This document shows positions 50,901-62,968 of a DNA stretch of 64,000 nt, piece by piece. Under the pieces are notes generated by a model. The model had not been told where the DNA came from. It made no database searches and saw only the letters and a program-made list of their open reading frames with translations. The position numbers and the translations under genes were made by a program. The DNA is from Pseudomonas putida (lineage in GTDB: Bacteria; Pseudomonadota; Gammaproteobacteria; Pseudomonadales; Pseudomonadaceae): contig NZ_JANHLD010000002.1 in NCBI RefSeq assembly GCF_028682455.1, positions 744,001 to 808,000 of the forward strand, in the 5' to 3' direction. The number at the start of each line of letters is the position of its first letter. The first letter of the stretch is position 1.

Positions 50901-53900
50901 AGGCGAAGGCCGTGCGCAGTATCGGATGGCGCTCGATCAACTGTTGCCAGGCCTGGTGCAGTCGCTGCGGCTGCAGGTCGTCGAGGTCGAAGGCCAACTG
51001 GTTGACGTACACGCCCTCGGCACTGTCGCCAAGACCATGGAACAACAAGCCTTGCTGCATGGGCGACAGGGGGTAGGCGTCTTCCAGTACATCGCGGCCG
51101 ACCGGCAGGCGCGCCCACTCGGCATCGTCCAGCGACACCCGGAGGCTGGCGGCAGGCACTGCGTGCTGTGGCGCCAGTTGCCCGGCGACCAGGGCCAGGC
51201 GGCGGATGGTCTGCTGTTCGAACAGGTCGCGCGGGGTCAGTGCCAGCCCGGCCTCACGGGCCCGGGCCACCACCTGCACGGAAACGATCGAATCGCCGCC
51301 CAGCTCGAAGAAGTTATCCTCGGCACCCACCTGCGCCACGTTCAGCACCGCCTGCCAGATCGCCGCCAGTCGCTCTTCGACCGGGCCTTGCAGCGGCACC
51401 TGCTCACGGGCTTGCAGCTCGGGCTCGGGCAAGGCCTTGCGGTCCAGCTTGCGGTTCGGCGTCTGCGGCATGCGCTCCAGGCGCATCAGCCGCGCCGGCA
51501 CCATGTAGTCCGGCAACTGCGCCTGCAGGCGCTCGCGCAACCGGCCCAGCAAGACCTCGTCGGCGTCGGCGTCGGCCACCACATAGCCCACCAACTGGTT
51601 CTGCCGCGCCACCACGGCCGCTTCGCGCACCGCCGGGTCGGCCAGCAGGCAGGCCTCGATCTCGCCCAGCTCAATGCGAAAGCCGCGGATCTTCACCTGC
51701 TGGTCGATCCGTCCCAGGTACTCCAGCGCGCCATCGGCACGCCGGCGCACCAGGTCGCCGGTGCGGTACAGCCGTGCACCGGTGCCGAACGGGTCGGCAA
51801 CGAAGCGCTCGGCCGTCAGCCCCGGGCGGTCGTGATAACCCCGCGCCAGGCCTTCACCGCCGATGTACAGCTCACCGGCAACGCCCAACGGCAACGGCTC
51901 CAGGTCGTCGTCCAACACATGCAGCGAGGTGTTGGCCAGGGCCTCGCCGAGCAGCACCTGCGGGTGCTCGGCATCCAGGTGGTAGCGCGCCGACCACACC
52001 GTAGTCTCGGTCGGCCCGTACAGGTTCCACAGGCCGCCGGCGACCGCGGTCAGGCTGCGCGCCAGGTCGGCCGGCAGCGCTTCACCGCCGCACAGCACCT
52101 GGCGCCCGGCCAGGGCCGGCAGGCGCGGGTGCTCGGCAAGCATGCGCCAGGTCGAGGGCGTGGCCTGGATCGCCGTCACCTGCTGCTGCTCGATCTGCGC
52201 CCACAGGCGCTGCGGATCGCGCGCGGTGTCGCGGTCCACCAGCACCACGCTGGCGCCGCTGACCAGCGGCAGGTACAGCTCCAGTACGGCGATGTCGAAC
52301 GACAGCGAGGTCAGCGCCAGCAGCCGGCCGTTCTCCGCCAGCCCCGGCGCCTGGGCCATGCTGGCGAGGAAGTTGCCCAGCCCGGCGCGGCGCACGGCCA
52401 CGCCCTTGGGCTTGCCGGTGGAGCCGGAGGTGTAGATGACATAGGCCAGGTGCTCGCCCTGGGCCACGGCCGGCAGGTTGCTGTCCGGGTAGTCGGCGGC
52501 AGGCTGGTCCAGCCACCAGCACTCGGCCGCAGCACCCAGCGCTTGCAGGGTGCCTTGCAGGCTGGTGTGGCTGAGCAACAAGGTCGCACGGCTGTCGTCG
52601 AGCATGTGGCGCAGGCGCTCGGCGGGGAACTCGGGGTCCAGCGGCACATAGGCGCCACCGGCCTTGAGCACGGCCAGCAAGGCCACCAGCAACTGCGGAC
52701 CGCGCTCCAGGCACACGCCCACGCGCACATCCGCGCCCACGCCTGCCGCTTGCAGGCGGTGGGCCAGGGCGTTGGCCTGGCGGTTCAGCTCGGCATAGCC
52801 CAGGCACACATCGCCCTGGCGCACGGCAATCGCCTCGGGCGCACGGGCCACCTGGCGTTCGAACTGCTCCACCAGGTCGAAGCCCGCCACGCCGAGGTCG
52901 CGCGCAGCACCGGCGTGCAGCAATGCCGCCCGTTCGCCAGCGCCCAGCAGCGGCAACTGCCCCAGGCAGATGCTGGCGTCCTCGGTGAATGCCATCAGCA
53001 ACTGATGCAAATGGCCGTCGAGGCGCTCGATGGCCGCCGCATCGAAGCGGGCACGCTCGTAGCTGTAGCAGAAGGCCAGCGCGTCGCCCTGGTTGACCAG
53101 CAGCATCAGCGGGTAGTTGCCCTGCTCGCGGCTCAGCAGATTGGTGAAGCGCGGGCCCTCGCCCTGGCCACTGAGCAGCGTGCTGTCGAGCGGGTAGTTC
53201 TCGAACACCAGGATCTGGTCGAACAGCCCCTGCCCGCCCTGCCCGGCCCAGCGCTGAATGTCATACAGCGCCGAGTGCTCGTGCTCGCGCACCGCCAGGC
53301 CCAGTGCCTGCACCTGCTCCAGCCACTGGCCGACGGTCAGCTGCGGTTGCGGGCTGGCGACCACCGGCAAGGTATTGATGAACAGGCCCAATTGCTGCTC
53401 GATCCCCGGCAACTCTGCCGGGCGCCCGGCCACCGTGGCGCCGAAGGCCACGCAGGACTGGCCGGTGTAGCGCTGCAACAGCAACAGCCAGGCTGCCTGC
53501 AACAGGCTGCTGAGGGTCACCTTGTGCTGGCGGGCGAAGTGGCACAGGCGCTCGCTGGCAGCACTCGGCAGGCTCGAGCGGTGCTCGGCGGTGCCCTGGC
53601 CTGGCTGCTCGAGGGCGATGGCGGCGGCCAGCGTGGTGGGTGCCTGCAACGGCGCCAGCTGCTCGCGCCAGAAACCCTCGCTGGCGGCCTGGTCGCGGCC
53701 CGCCAACCAGGCGATGTAGTCGCGGTAGCGACCCACCGGCGCCGGCAGCGCGTGCCCGGCATAGCGCTGCATCACCTCGGCGAACAATTGCGCCTGGCTC
53801 CAGCCGTCGAGCAACAGGTGGTGACAGGTCCAGATCAGGTGATACCGGCCACTGCCGGTCGTTACCAGCAGCAGGCGCATCAGCGGCGGCCGTACCAGGT

Positions 53901-56900
53901 CGAAGGGGCGGCGCTCGGCCTCGGCGAGCGCCTCGATATCGCTCGCCGCCACCTCGCGCCAGTCCAGCGCGACAGTACGCACGATCGCCTGCAATGGCAC
54001 GCCGCCTGCCGGGCTGACGAATGCACTGCGCAGTGCCCCGTGGCTGTCCAGGGCAGTTTGCCAGGCGGCACGCAGGCGGGCCGGGTCGAGGTTTTCGACG
54101 TCCATGCGCACCTGGTTGATGTAGCTGCCATCGCCCGGCCGATACAGGCTGTGGAACAGCATGCCATGCTGCATGGGCGACAGCGGATAGAGGTCTTCGA
54201 CCTGGCTGACCGGCACCGCCAGGGCATCCAGTTGCGCCTGTTGAAGGGGCGCCAGTGGGAAGTCCGATGGCGTTGCCCCGCCTATGCCCGGCGTCAGGCA
54301 ATGGCCGATCAGCGCCTGCAACTCGGCCTCATACAGCGCTACCAGCTGCTCCAGCTGTTGCGCGTCCAGTTGCTGCGGGCTGAAGGTCCAGCCCAATTGC
54401 AGTCGACCGTCGTTCACCCCACCGTCGATGGAAAGCCAATTGGGCAGCGGCGCCGCCGGGTCCAGGCTGCTGCCGCAGGGCTCCGCCGCTCGGCGGAACG
54501 AACCTGCGTCGAAGCTGGTATCGAACTGGCCCAGGTAGTTGAAAGTGATGCGCGGCAGCGGACGCGCCGCCACCTGCGCGCGTACTTCGGCCGTGGCCAA
54601 CTGCTGCAGCAGGCCGAAGCCCAGGCCGCCGTCCGGCACCTGGCGCAGGTGTTCCTTGGTGGCCTTGAGCGATTCGCCCAGGCCCTCGCTCGCCCGCAGG
54701 CGCACTGGGTAAGTGGAGGTGAACCAGCCCACGGTGCGGCTCAGGTCCAGGTCGGCCAGGTGCTCTTCGCGACCGTGGCTCTCCAGTTCCACCAGCAGTT
54801 CGGGCTGCGCGCTCCAGCGCCACCAGGCCCGGGCCAGGGCACACAGCAGCAGGTCGTTGACCTGGGTGCGATACGCCGCCGGGGCATCGCGCAGCAACTG
54901 GCGGGTTTGCGTTTCGTCCAGTTGCAGGGTCAGCGTGACGGCTTCGCCCACCGCTGCCGGGCCGTCGTGGCGCGCGCCCGGGAAGCTGCCCGCCACCTCG
55001 CCCAACTGCGCCAGCCACCAGGGCAACTGCGCCAGCACATCGCGGTGCCCGGCGCGCTCGGCGAGAAACCGCGTCCACTCGCCGAAGGCATGGCTACGCT
55101 GTGGCAGCGACGCGCTGCTGTCGGCCAGCAGCCGCTGCAGGTCTTCGAGCAGAATGCGCCACGACACGCCATCCACGACCAGGTGATGGATCGCCAGCAG
55201 CAGCCGCGAGCCGCCACCCTGCAGGTCGATCAGCACCGCCCGCAACAGTGGGCCCTGGGCAAGATCCAGGCTGCGTTGCGCCTGCTCTACGATCACCGCC
55301 AGGGCATCCGCATCCGCCGCCTGGCGAGTCCAGACCTCGATGGCGGAGGGCGCCGCGTAGGCGGCCTGCCAGGTGCCCGCGTTGTCCTGGGCGAATCGCA
55401 GGTTCAAGGCATCGTGTTCGGCGACCAGGGCGTTCAGCGCCTGCTCCAGCCGCGCCGGTTGCAGCGGCTGGTCCAGGCTCAGCAGCAAGGATTGGTTCCA
55501 GTGCTGACGCTGGGCCATGGGGGTAGCGAAGAAGCGCTGCTGCAAAGGCGTCTGGGCAATCGGACCCTGCGCGGGGCGCGCGGCGCCTTCGCGCTGCTGG
55601 CCCAGGGCCTGCGTCACCTGTGCCAGCTGACGCAGGGTCTGGTGGCGGAACAGGTCGCGCGGACCGACCTGCCAGCCAGCCTGGCGGGCGCGGCTGGCGA
55701 CCTGGATGGCGATGATCGAGTCGCCACCGAGTTCGAAGAAGTTGTCCCTGGCGCTGATGGCCTCGATGCCCAGCACCTCGCTCCAGATCCTCGCCAGCAC
55801 CTGCTCCACCGCGCCCTGCGGCGCGTCGAAGGCCTGCAGTTTGTGCACCGGCTTGGGCAGCGCCTTGCGGTCGAGCTTGCCGTTGGCGCTTACCGGCATC
55901 TGCGCCAGGACGATGATCTGCGCCGGCACCATATAGTCGGGCAATTCATCGCCAAGGCGCAGGCGCAGGGCCTCGGCCAAGGGCTCGCTTTCGCTGGCGA
56001 CCACGTAGCCGATCAACTGCTGGGCCCCGGCGGCCGCCTCGGCGACCACTACTACCGCTTCACTGACTGCCGGATGATCCAGCAGGCGCGCTTCGATCTC
56101 GCCCAGCTCGATGCGCAGGCCGCGAATCTTCACTTGGTGGTCGATACGGCCCAGGTATTCGATCGCGCCATCGTCGCGCCAGCGCGCCAGGTCACCGGTG
56201 CGGTACAACCGGCCGCCCTGGCCGAACGGATCGGCGACAAAGCGCTCGGCGGTCAGCCCCGGACGGCCCAGGTAACCGCGCGCCAGGCCCACGCCACCGA
56301 TATACAACTCACCCGGCAAGCCGACGGCCACCGGTTGCAATTGCCCATCGAGCACATACAGGCGCAGGTTGGCGATGGGCCGGCCGATCGGCACGCTGCC
56401 CAGCCCCGGTGCGTCATGACAGGCCCAGTGGCTGACGTCGATGGCCGCCTCGGTGGGGCCGTAGAGGTTGTGCAGGCCGGCGCGGCTCTGGGCCAGGAAG
56501 CGCTGCTGCAGATCCAGTGGCAAGGCCTCGCCACTGCACATCACCAGGCGCAGGCGCGGGCAGTCGGCCAGCGACTCGGCCGCCATGTAGGCCTGCAGCA
56601 TCGACGGCACGAAGTGCAGCACGCTGATGCCGGATTCGCGGATGATCGCCCTGAGTTCGGCCGGGTCGCGATGGGCGCCGGGGCCGGCCATCACCAGGGT
56701 AGCGCCGGTGATCAGCGGCCAGAAGAACTCCCATACCGAGACGTCGAAACCGAACGGGGTCTTCTGCAGCACCCGGTCGTTGGTGTCGAGGCCAAAGGTG
56801 GCCTGCATCCATTGCAGGCGATTGCACAGGGCTGCGTGGCTGTTGCCCGCCCCCTTCGGCCGCCCGGTGGTGCCGGAGGTGTAGATGCTATAGGCAAGCT

Positions 56901-58857
56901 GGTCGGGATGGTTGAGCAGGCTCGGGTCATGGGCCGGGCAATCGGCGAACAGCGCCGCGTCGCGGTCAAGGCAGAGCACTTCGCGGTCGCTGGCCGGCAG
57001 GCGCGCCACCAACTGCGCCTGGGTCAGCAGCAGCGTGGCGCCACTGTCCTCGAGCATGTAGGCCAGGCGCTGGTCGGGCTGGTCCGGGTCCAGCGGCAGG
57101 TAGGCGCCGCCCGCCTTGAGCACGGCCAACAGGCCGACGACCATGTCCAGCGAGCGTTCGGCGAACACCCCCACCAGGTGCTCCGGCCCCACCCCGCGAG
57201 ACCGCAGGTAGTGCGCCAGGCGGTTGGCGGTGGCGTTGAGCTGGGCGTAGCTGAGCTGGCGATCGCCCGCGATCAACGCGGTGGCCTGTGGCGTGGCGGC
57301 GGCCTGCGCCTGGATCAGCACCTGCAGGCACTGCGGCGACTGGTAGTCGACCGCCGTGGCGTTCCAGCCATCGGTCACCTGACGGTGCTCATCGGCATCG
57401 AGCATGGCCAGGTCGCCGATTGCGGCATCGGGGCGCTCGGTGCAGTCGGCCAGCAGGCGCAGGAAGTGCCCGCGCAGCCGCTCGATGCGCGCGGCATCGA
57501 ACAGATCGGTGGCATAGGTGAAGGCGCCAGAGAGCACTGCGCTGGCGTCTTCCTCGGTATCCAGGCTCAGGTCGAACTTGGCCACTTGCGGTGCGCCCAC
57601 CTCCAGTCGTGCACGCAAGCCCGGCAGGCCATGCAGCGCGGTGCTGCCACGCTGCTCGTGGTTGAACATCACCTGGAACAGCGGGTTGCGGCTCAGGCTG
57701 CGCTCGACGCCCAGGGCATCCACCAACTCTTCGAACGGCAGGTCCTGGCAGTCCTGGGCCGCGATGGCAGCCTGCTTGACGGCCTCGAGCACGGTGCGAA
57801 ACGCCAGGCGTGGCTGCAACTCGCTGCGCAGCACCTGGGTGTTGACGAAAAAGCCGATCAGCCCCTGGACTTCCGGGCGCTGGCGGTTGGCCACGGGTAC
57901 GCCGACCAGCAGTTCCTGCTGCCCGGTGTAGCGATGCAGCAGGGTCTTGAAGGCCGCCAGCAACACCATGAATACGCTGGTACCGCTGGCGGCGGCGAGC
58001 GACTTGAGCCGGTCGGTCAGGGCCGGATCCAGTACAAAGCCCAGGCTCGCGCCGCGAAAGCTCATTTCGGCCGGCCGCGCACGGTCGGCCGGCAGTTCCA
58101 GGATCGGCGGGCACTCGCCCAGGGCCTGACGCCAGTAGGCCAGTTGCCGCTCGCCCTCGCCGGCCTCCAGCCAGTTGCGTTGCCACTGCGCGTAATCGGC
58201 ATATTGCACGGGCAGGTCCGGCAGTTGCGGGGCGCGTGCCTGCAGGTGGGCGGCATAGCAGTGCGCCAGCTCGTCGAGCAGGATCTGCATCGACCAGCCA
58301 TCGGAAACGATGTGGTGCATCGCCAGCAACAAGGCGTGGCGCTGCTCGTCCAGGCGAACCCGGGTCACCCGCAGCAGCGGGCCCTGGTACAGGTCGAACG
58401 CCTGCCCGGCCGCCGCTTGCAGCGCGTCGGCCAGGGCCGCATCGGGATCGGCCTGCTCGCGCAGGTCGAGCACCGCCAGCGCCACGGCTGCCGGCGGTTC
58501 GATCACCTGCGACAGGTCGCCGTCGACTTCGGCGAAACGGCTGCGCAGGATTTCATGGCGGCCGACCAGGGTGTCGAGCGCCGCCTGCAGGGCCGCGTAG
58601 TCAAGGTGGCCTTCAAGGTGCAGAACGCCGGCCTGGTTATAGGCCGCCGACTGCCGGTCCAGTTGCCACAGGGTCCACAGCCGGCGCTGGGCATACGATG
58701 CGGCGACCGGCGCCTGGCTGGCGGGCCGCGGCGGGATCGGCAGGCTTTCGATGCTCATGCCCTGCGCCTTGAGCTTTTCGCCCAGCTGGCGGCGTGCGGC
58801 GGGGTCGAGTTCGGCGAAGCGCCGGGCCAGGGCGAGCAAACGATCGACAACAGTCAT
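47917..58857 (-). CDS. Siderophore NRPS, 3646 aa: C-A(Ser)-T-E-C-A(Gly)-T-C-A(Gly)-T
   Basis: Three modules are visible. Condensation motifs lie near residues 182 (HHIVSDGWS), 1677 (HHLLLDGWS) and 2726 (HHLLLDGWS). Adenylation motifs lie near 659 (YTSGTTG), 2142 and 3196, and carrier serines near 1042, 2519 and 3579. An epimerisation domain after the first carrier has [10 protein letters not shown] near 1226. Pocket residues by eye are DVWHMSLIDK (Ser; D-Ser after E), DILQLGLVWK (Gly) and DILQLGLIWK (Gly). The second C domain ([16 protein letters not shown]) is of the type that accepts a D-configured donor, as expected after E. The third C domain is of the same type although its donor is glycine. 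Start and stop both overlap neighbours by ATGA, so the three NRPS subunits are made in sequence. The colinear reading is D-Ser-Gly-Gly. Confidence 0.93.
51221..52951. repeat. 1.73-kb near-identical block, copy in the 3646-aa NRPS gene
   Basis: This is the partner of 38370-40100. Both encode a DILQLGLVWK adenylation domain and carrier, and both share the unusual A10 motif NRKLDR where NGK is usual. Few amino acid changes separate them (for example EVLL/EALL, LERM/LQRM, ADVR/ADAR). Confidence 0.9.
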
Positions 58858-61800
58858 GGAGCCTCCACTTCGGCGAACAGGTTTTCCAACGCATCCAGGT
58901 CACTGGCAGGCGCCTGTTGCAACTCGGCCACCTTGGCGGCGAACCGCTCGAGCGTCTCGCCCTCGAAGAACAGCCGCAGCGGCAGCTCGATGCCCATCTG
59001 CTCTTGCAGGCGCGCACGCAAGCGGGTCGCCAGCAGCGAATGGCCGCCCAGGGCGAAGAAGTTGTCTTGCAGGCCGACCCGCTCGACGCCCAGCGCGTCC
59101 TGCCAGACTTCGGCGAGAATGCGCTGCAGTGCAGTCTGCGGTGCCTGGTAGGTCTGTTCGACGACCGCCTCGGCGGCGAGCGCGCGGCGGTCCACCTTGC
59201 CGTTGGGCATCAACGGCAGGCGCTCGAGGCGGCGCACCGCACTCGGGATCATGTGCGCCGGCAGGCGCAGGGCCAGCTGTGCCTGCAGGCGAGCGGAGCG
59301 CTGCTCGTCCGTCTCATCGGCGCGGGTGACCACGAATGCCACCAGTTGCGCGCCACTGGGTGCTTCACGCACCACCACCGCCGCCTCGCCGACACCCTCG
59401 CAACTCGCCAGCACGGCTTCCACTTCACCCAGCTCGATGCGATAACCGCGGATTTTCACCTGCGCATCGACCCGCCCGAGGAATTCGAGCAGGCCGTCGC
59501 TGCGCCAGCGCGCCAGGTCGCCGGTGCGGTAGCCGCGACTGCCGTCGGCCAGCGTCGGGTAGCGTTCAGCGGTCAACGCCGGGCGATCGAGGTAGCCACG
59601 GGTGACCCCCGGGCCTGCGACATACAGCTCGCCGATCTGGCCGACCGCTACCGGTTCGAGGTTGGCGTCCAGCACCAGCACGCGCATGCCCGGCGCCGGG
59701 CGGCCGATCGACACCGGCCCCGTGTCGGCATTCCAGGCGCTGCACCACACGCTGCCTTCGGTGGGCCCGTATTCGTTGCTCAACAACGTCGCGGGCAATC
59801 GCTCGCGATGCCGGGCCACCAGCGCCGGCGTGCAGGCCTCGCCGGCCACCACCACCGCGCGCAGGCTCTGCTCGCCCAGTTGCTCCAGCACTTCGCCGTG
59901 CAGGCCGGGCAGTGCCAGGTAATGAGAGATGCGCTGCTCGCCCAGCAACCGGGCGATGGCGCGTGGGTCCCTGGCCTGCTCGGCCGTGGGCAGGTGCAGG
60001 CAGCCGCCCTGCCCCAGGGTCCAGAACAGCCCGGCGACGGAGCTGTCGAAGGACAGCGACGAGAGCAGCAGGAACGATTCCACCGGCGCCTGGTAATGAA
60101 CGAAGCGGGCCAGCGTCGAAGCCAGCGCGTTGGCATGGCTGACCGCAACACCCTTGGGCGTGCCGGTGGACCCGGAGGTATAGATGACGTAGGCCAGGTC
60201 ATCGCCGGCGACTGTCACCGGCAGCGGTTCGGCCGGGCCCTGCCAGACGGACGAGCCGTGCGCCAGGGAGAGCACCGTCAGCCCGGCCGGCAAGGCCAGC
60301 TCGGCGTCGAGCGGGTCGAGGCTCAGCAGGCAATGCACGCCGGCATCGGCGAGCATGAAACTCAGGCGCTCGGCCGGGTAGTCCGGGTCCAGCGGCAGGT
60401 ACGCACCGCCGGCCTTGAGGATCCCCAGCATCGCCACCAGCGCCGACAGCGAGCGTCGCGCATACACGCCAACGATCCGCTCACGCCCCACACCCTCGGC
60501 CTGCAGGGCACGCGCCAGTTGGTTGGCGCGCCGTTCAAGGGTGGCGTAGTCGAGGCTTTCGTTGCCCTGGCGCACCGCCTCGCGGTGCTGCTGCCGGGCC
60601 ACCTGCGCCTCGAACAGGCGGTGCAACAGCCCAGGCGAGGCCAGCGGCATGGTCGGGCCCTGCTCGAAGGCCGCGATACGTGCACGTTCCTGCGGCCCGA
60701 GCAGGCAGACCTGGGCAAGCCGCTGGTCAAGGTCGCCCAGCGCATTGCCGGCAAACACGCAGAACTGCTCGAGCCACAGCGCCGCCACGCTGGTTTCCAG
60801 GCGCTGGGCGGCGTGCTCCAGGCGCAGCATCAGGCCTTGCCGGCCCAGGCTCAGCAATGGCAGGAAGGCGGCATCGTGCTCGACGTCGATACCCGCCAGT
60901 TGGCGACACTCGGCGCTGAACCCGTAGCCGTCGGCTTCGCCGTGCCCGGCAACCGCCACCTCGTCCAGGCACTCCAGCCACGAGCGTGCCTCGTCGAGGC
61001 GACCACGCATATCGTCGAGCAGCCGCGCCAGGCTGGCATCGGCAGCAAACGCCAGGTTAAGCGGCAGGCGCCGCTCGAAACGGCCGAGGATGTGCTGCAC
61101 CTGGTCGTTGCGACCGTCCAGGACCACGGTCAAGGCCACCTGTGGCTGGTCGGCCAGGCGACACAGAAAGCCACCCCAGAGGAACAGCAGCAGGTCGTCG
61201 GCCGGCATGCCCAGCGCCCCGGCGCGACGGTCCAGCGCATGCAACAACTCGCCTGCCGGCACCTCCACATGGTCCACGCCGGTCGCGGATGCTTCACGCT
61301 CGAACGGCAGCGGCGCCCGTGGCGACGCGGCCTCCTGCACCCCGCGCCAGTAGGCGGCGCCCTGCACGCCGATGGCTTCGGCGATCAGTTCACCTTGCCA
61401 GGAGGCGTAGTCGATGTACTGCAGCGCCTCGTCATCGGCAGCCGGCAAGCCGCTGTCGTAGCCCTGGCGCAACACCTGGGCAAGGTGCTGCAAGGCCCAG
61501 GCGTCGACGCTGGCCAGTGACGCGCCCAGCAGCACCACGAAGGAACGGGCATCGCCGGCCTCCTCCACCACCGCTGCAGCGAACGCGACCTGCGCCAGGG
61601 CGCTGCGCACCACCTCGCCGGCCTCCCCCGCACGTGCCGCACGCAGCGGCGACACGACGGCCTGCTCGACCACTTGCACCGGACGCCGCAAGCCGTCCAT
61701 ACGCAGGTAGCGGGTACGCAGGATTTCATGGCGCCGCTGCAGCTCGTCGAGCAGCGTGCACAGGCGCGAGGCGTCCAGCGCGCCAACGATGCGGACCCGC

Positions 61801-61901
61801 ACAAAGGCGTACAGCGGCCGGCCGAGGCGGTCCTGGCGGTTCAGTACGGCGCCTTGCTGGGCAGAGAGAGGGAAAGCGTCTTGGTGGGCAGGCAGTTGCA
61901 T
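58854..61901 (-). CDS. Siderophore NRPS, 1015 aa: degenerate C (interface) - A(His) - T
   Basis: Residues 1 to about 430 have condensation-domain length and fold landmarks, but the HHxxxDG active site is replaced by ASLASVDAW near residue 130. It is thus unlikely to form a peptide bond. Such a degenerate C domain is what has been described as the interface domain, which positions a beta-hydroxylase on the NRPS. The adenylation domain (YTSGSTG near 574) has pocket DSAAVAEVWK. This shares D, S, A, E, V and K with the bacitracin histidine code DSELTAEVCK, so histidine is predicted. The carrier serine is in [13 protein letters not shown] near 950. I prefer the ATG at 61901 (GAGG nine bases upstream); a TTG at 61916 overlapping the hydroxylase stop is the alternative. 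The genes on both sides support a beta-hydroxyhistidine module. Confidence 0.88.
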   Translation of the reverse strand: MQLPAHQDAFPLSAQQGAVLNRQDRLGRPLYAFVRVRIVGALDASRLCTLLDELQRRHEILRTRYLRMDGLRRPVQVVEQAVVSPLRAARAGEAGEVVRSALAQVAFAAAVVEEAGDARSFVVLLGASLASVDAWALQHLAQVLRQGYDSGLPAADDEALQYIDYASWQGELIAEAIGVQGAAYWRGVQEAASPRAPLPFEREASATGVDHVEVPAGELLHALDRRAGALGMPADDLLLFLWGGFLCRLADQPQVALTVVLDGRNDQVQHILGRFERRLPLNLAFAADASLARLLDDMRGRLDEARSWLECLDEVAVAGHGEADGYGFSAECRQLAGIDVEHDAAFLPLLSLGRQGLMLRLEHAAQRLETSVAALWLEQFCVFAGNALGDLDQRLAQVCLLGPQERARIAAFEQGPTMPLASPGLLHRLFEAQVARQQHREAVRQGNESLDYATLERRANQLARALQAEGVGRERIVGVYARRSLSALVAMLGILKAGGAYLPLDPDYPAERLSFMLADAGVHCLLSLDPLDAELALPAGLTVLSLAHGSSVWQGPAEPLPVTVAGDDLAYVIYTSGSTGTPKGVAVSHANALASTLARFVHYQAPVESFLLLSSLSFDSSVAGLFWTLGQGGCLHLPTAEQARDPRAIARLLGEQRISHYLALPGLHGEVLEQLGEQSLRAVVVAGEACTPALVARHRERLPATLLSNEYGPTEGSVWCSAWNADTGPVSIGRPAPGMRVLVLDANLEPVAVGQIGELYVAGPGVTRGYLDRPALTAERYPTLADGSRGYRTGDLARWRSDGLLEFLGRVDAQVKIRGYRIELGEVEAVLASCEGVGEAAVVVREAPSGAQLVAFVVTRADETDEQRSARLQAQLALRLPAHMIPSAVRRLERLPLMPNGKVDRRALAAEAVVEQTYQAPQTALQRILAEVWQDALGVERVGLQDNFFALGGHSLLATRLRARLQEQMGIELPLRLFFEGETLERFAAKVAELQQAPASDLDALENLFAEVEAP

Positions 61902-61912
61902 ATAAGGGAACC

Positions 61913-62968
61913 TCAATCGAGTGCCAGGTCGGCGCTTTTCTGGGCAATTGCCATCGCGGTGAGAATCTTGCGCGGGCCGGTGAATGCATTACGGGCGTGC
62001 AGCGAGAGCATGTTGTCGAGCAGGACCACATCGCCTTTCTGCCAGGGAAATTCGACCATCACGTCGCGGTAGGCCTGTTGCAGGTGGCGGATGATCTCGT
62101 CGGGGATCACCGCGCCGTCGCCGAAGAAGGTATTCTGCGGCAGGTCGTCGGGGGCGAACTCGGCAATCAATGCCGCGCGAAGGGTTTCGGGCAGGGTCAG
62201 GGCGTTGAAGAAGGTGCCGTGGTTGAACCACAGCGCTTCGCCGCTGCGCGGGTGGCGCACGATGGCCGGCCCGACCTGGCGGGTACGCAGGCGGTTGCCG
62301 CTCTTCCACTCCGGGCGGATGCCGATGCGCGCGCAGTAGGCTTCCACTTCGGCGCGATCTTCGCTCTGGAACACGGTCTGCCAGGGCAGGCCCATGCCGT
62401 CGCCGTAGTTGCGCACGTACATGATCCGGCGCCGGCGAAACTCCTCGCGCACCGCCGGATCGATGCGCTGCAACAGCGCGCGGGTGTCGCCCAGCGGCGT
62501 CTCCCCGCCGGTCAGCGACGGCAGGTCGCAATAGAAGTACAGGTGCAGCGGAAACACCGGCGAGTAGGAGTGCTCGTTGTGCGGGAAGATCCGTTCGTTG
62601 CTCGGGTAGTCGGTAGAGCTGTAGATGTTGAACTGGCGGGTGATCTGCGTGCGCGGCGAAGCCCGGAACAGGTATTCCAGCGCGCCACCGGAGACCGCCT
62701 GGACACAACGGTCGAAACCGTCGATACCCTCCACGTCGAAGCCGCGCATGAGGATCGCGCCGTGCTCGAGCAAGCGCGCCTCGATCAGCTCGCGGTGCTG
62801 CCCGAGCCAGTCCACCAGGTCGGTGCCGGCGTAGCGCGGGCGACACAGCAACGGCAGCGCGTTCCCTTCGAACAGGGGCGCGAACACGACGCGCTCCTCC
62901 TGGCCTGCGGTGATGCTTCGGCGTGCCCGGCCCATGGTCGGCAGTGGCGTGACGTTGGCGTCGCTCAT
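61913..62968 (-). CDS. SyrP-like Fe(II)/2-oxoglutarate beta-hydroxylase (TauD family)
   Basis: The 351-aa non-heme iron oxygenase is of the TauD/SyrP type that hydroxylates carrier-bound amino acids at the beta carbon. Iron ligands are the HxE in FPHNEHSYS (about residues 128-131) and a distal His near 324 in LSLHARNAF, with the 2-oxoglutarate arginine region GPRKILTAM after it. It lies between an NRPS ending in a C domain and an NRPS starting with a degenerate C domain and a His-type adenylation domain, so histidine is the likely substrate (aspartate is the alternative). The second of two adjacent ATGs (62968) has a better-spaced GGAG than the first (62971); both overlap the preceding stop codon. 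Confidence 0.88.
   Translation of the reverse strand: MSDANVTPLPTMGRARRSITAGQEERVVFAPLFEGNALPLLCRPRYAGTDLVDWLGQHRELIEARLLEHGAILMRGFDVEGIDGFDRCVQAVSGGALEYLFRASPRTQITRQFNIYSSTDYPSNERIFPHNEHSYSPVFPLHLYFYCDLPSLTGGETPLGDTRALLQRIDPAVREEFRRRRIMYVRNYGDGMGLPWQTVFQSEDRAEVEAYCARIGIRPEWKSGNRLRTRQVGPAIVRHPRSGEALWFNHGTFFNALTLPETLRAALIAEFAPDDLPQNTFFGDGAVIPDEIIRHLQQAYRDVMVEFPWQKGDVVLLDNMLSLHARNAFTGPRKILTAMAIAQKSADLALD

Noticed and set aside
49591..59151. Very long open frame on the plus strand opposite the 3646-aa NRPS gene
   Set aside because: Same reason: codon-bias shadow of a well-supported NRPS gene, with no start signal or family similarity.
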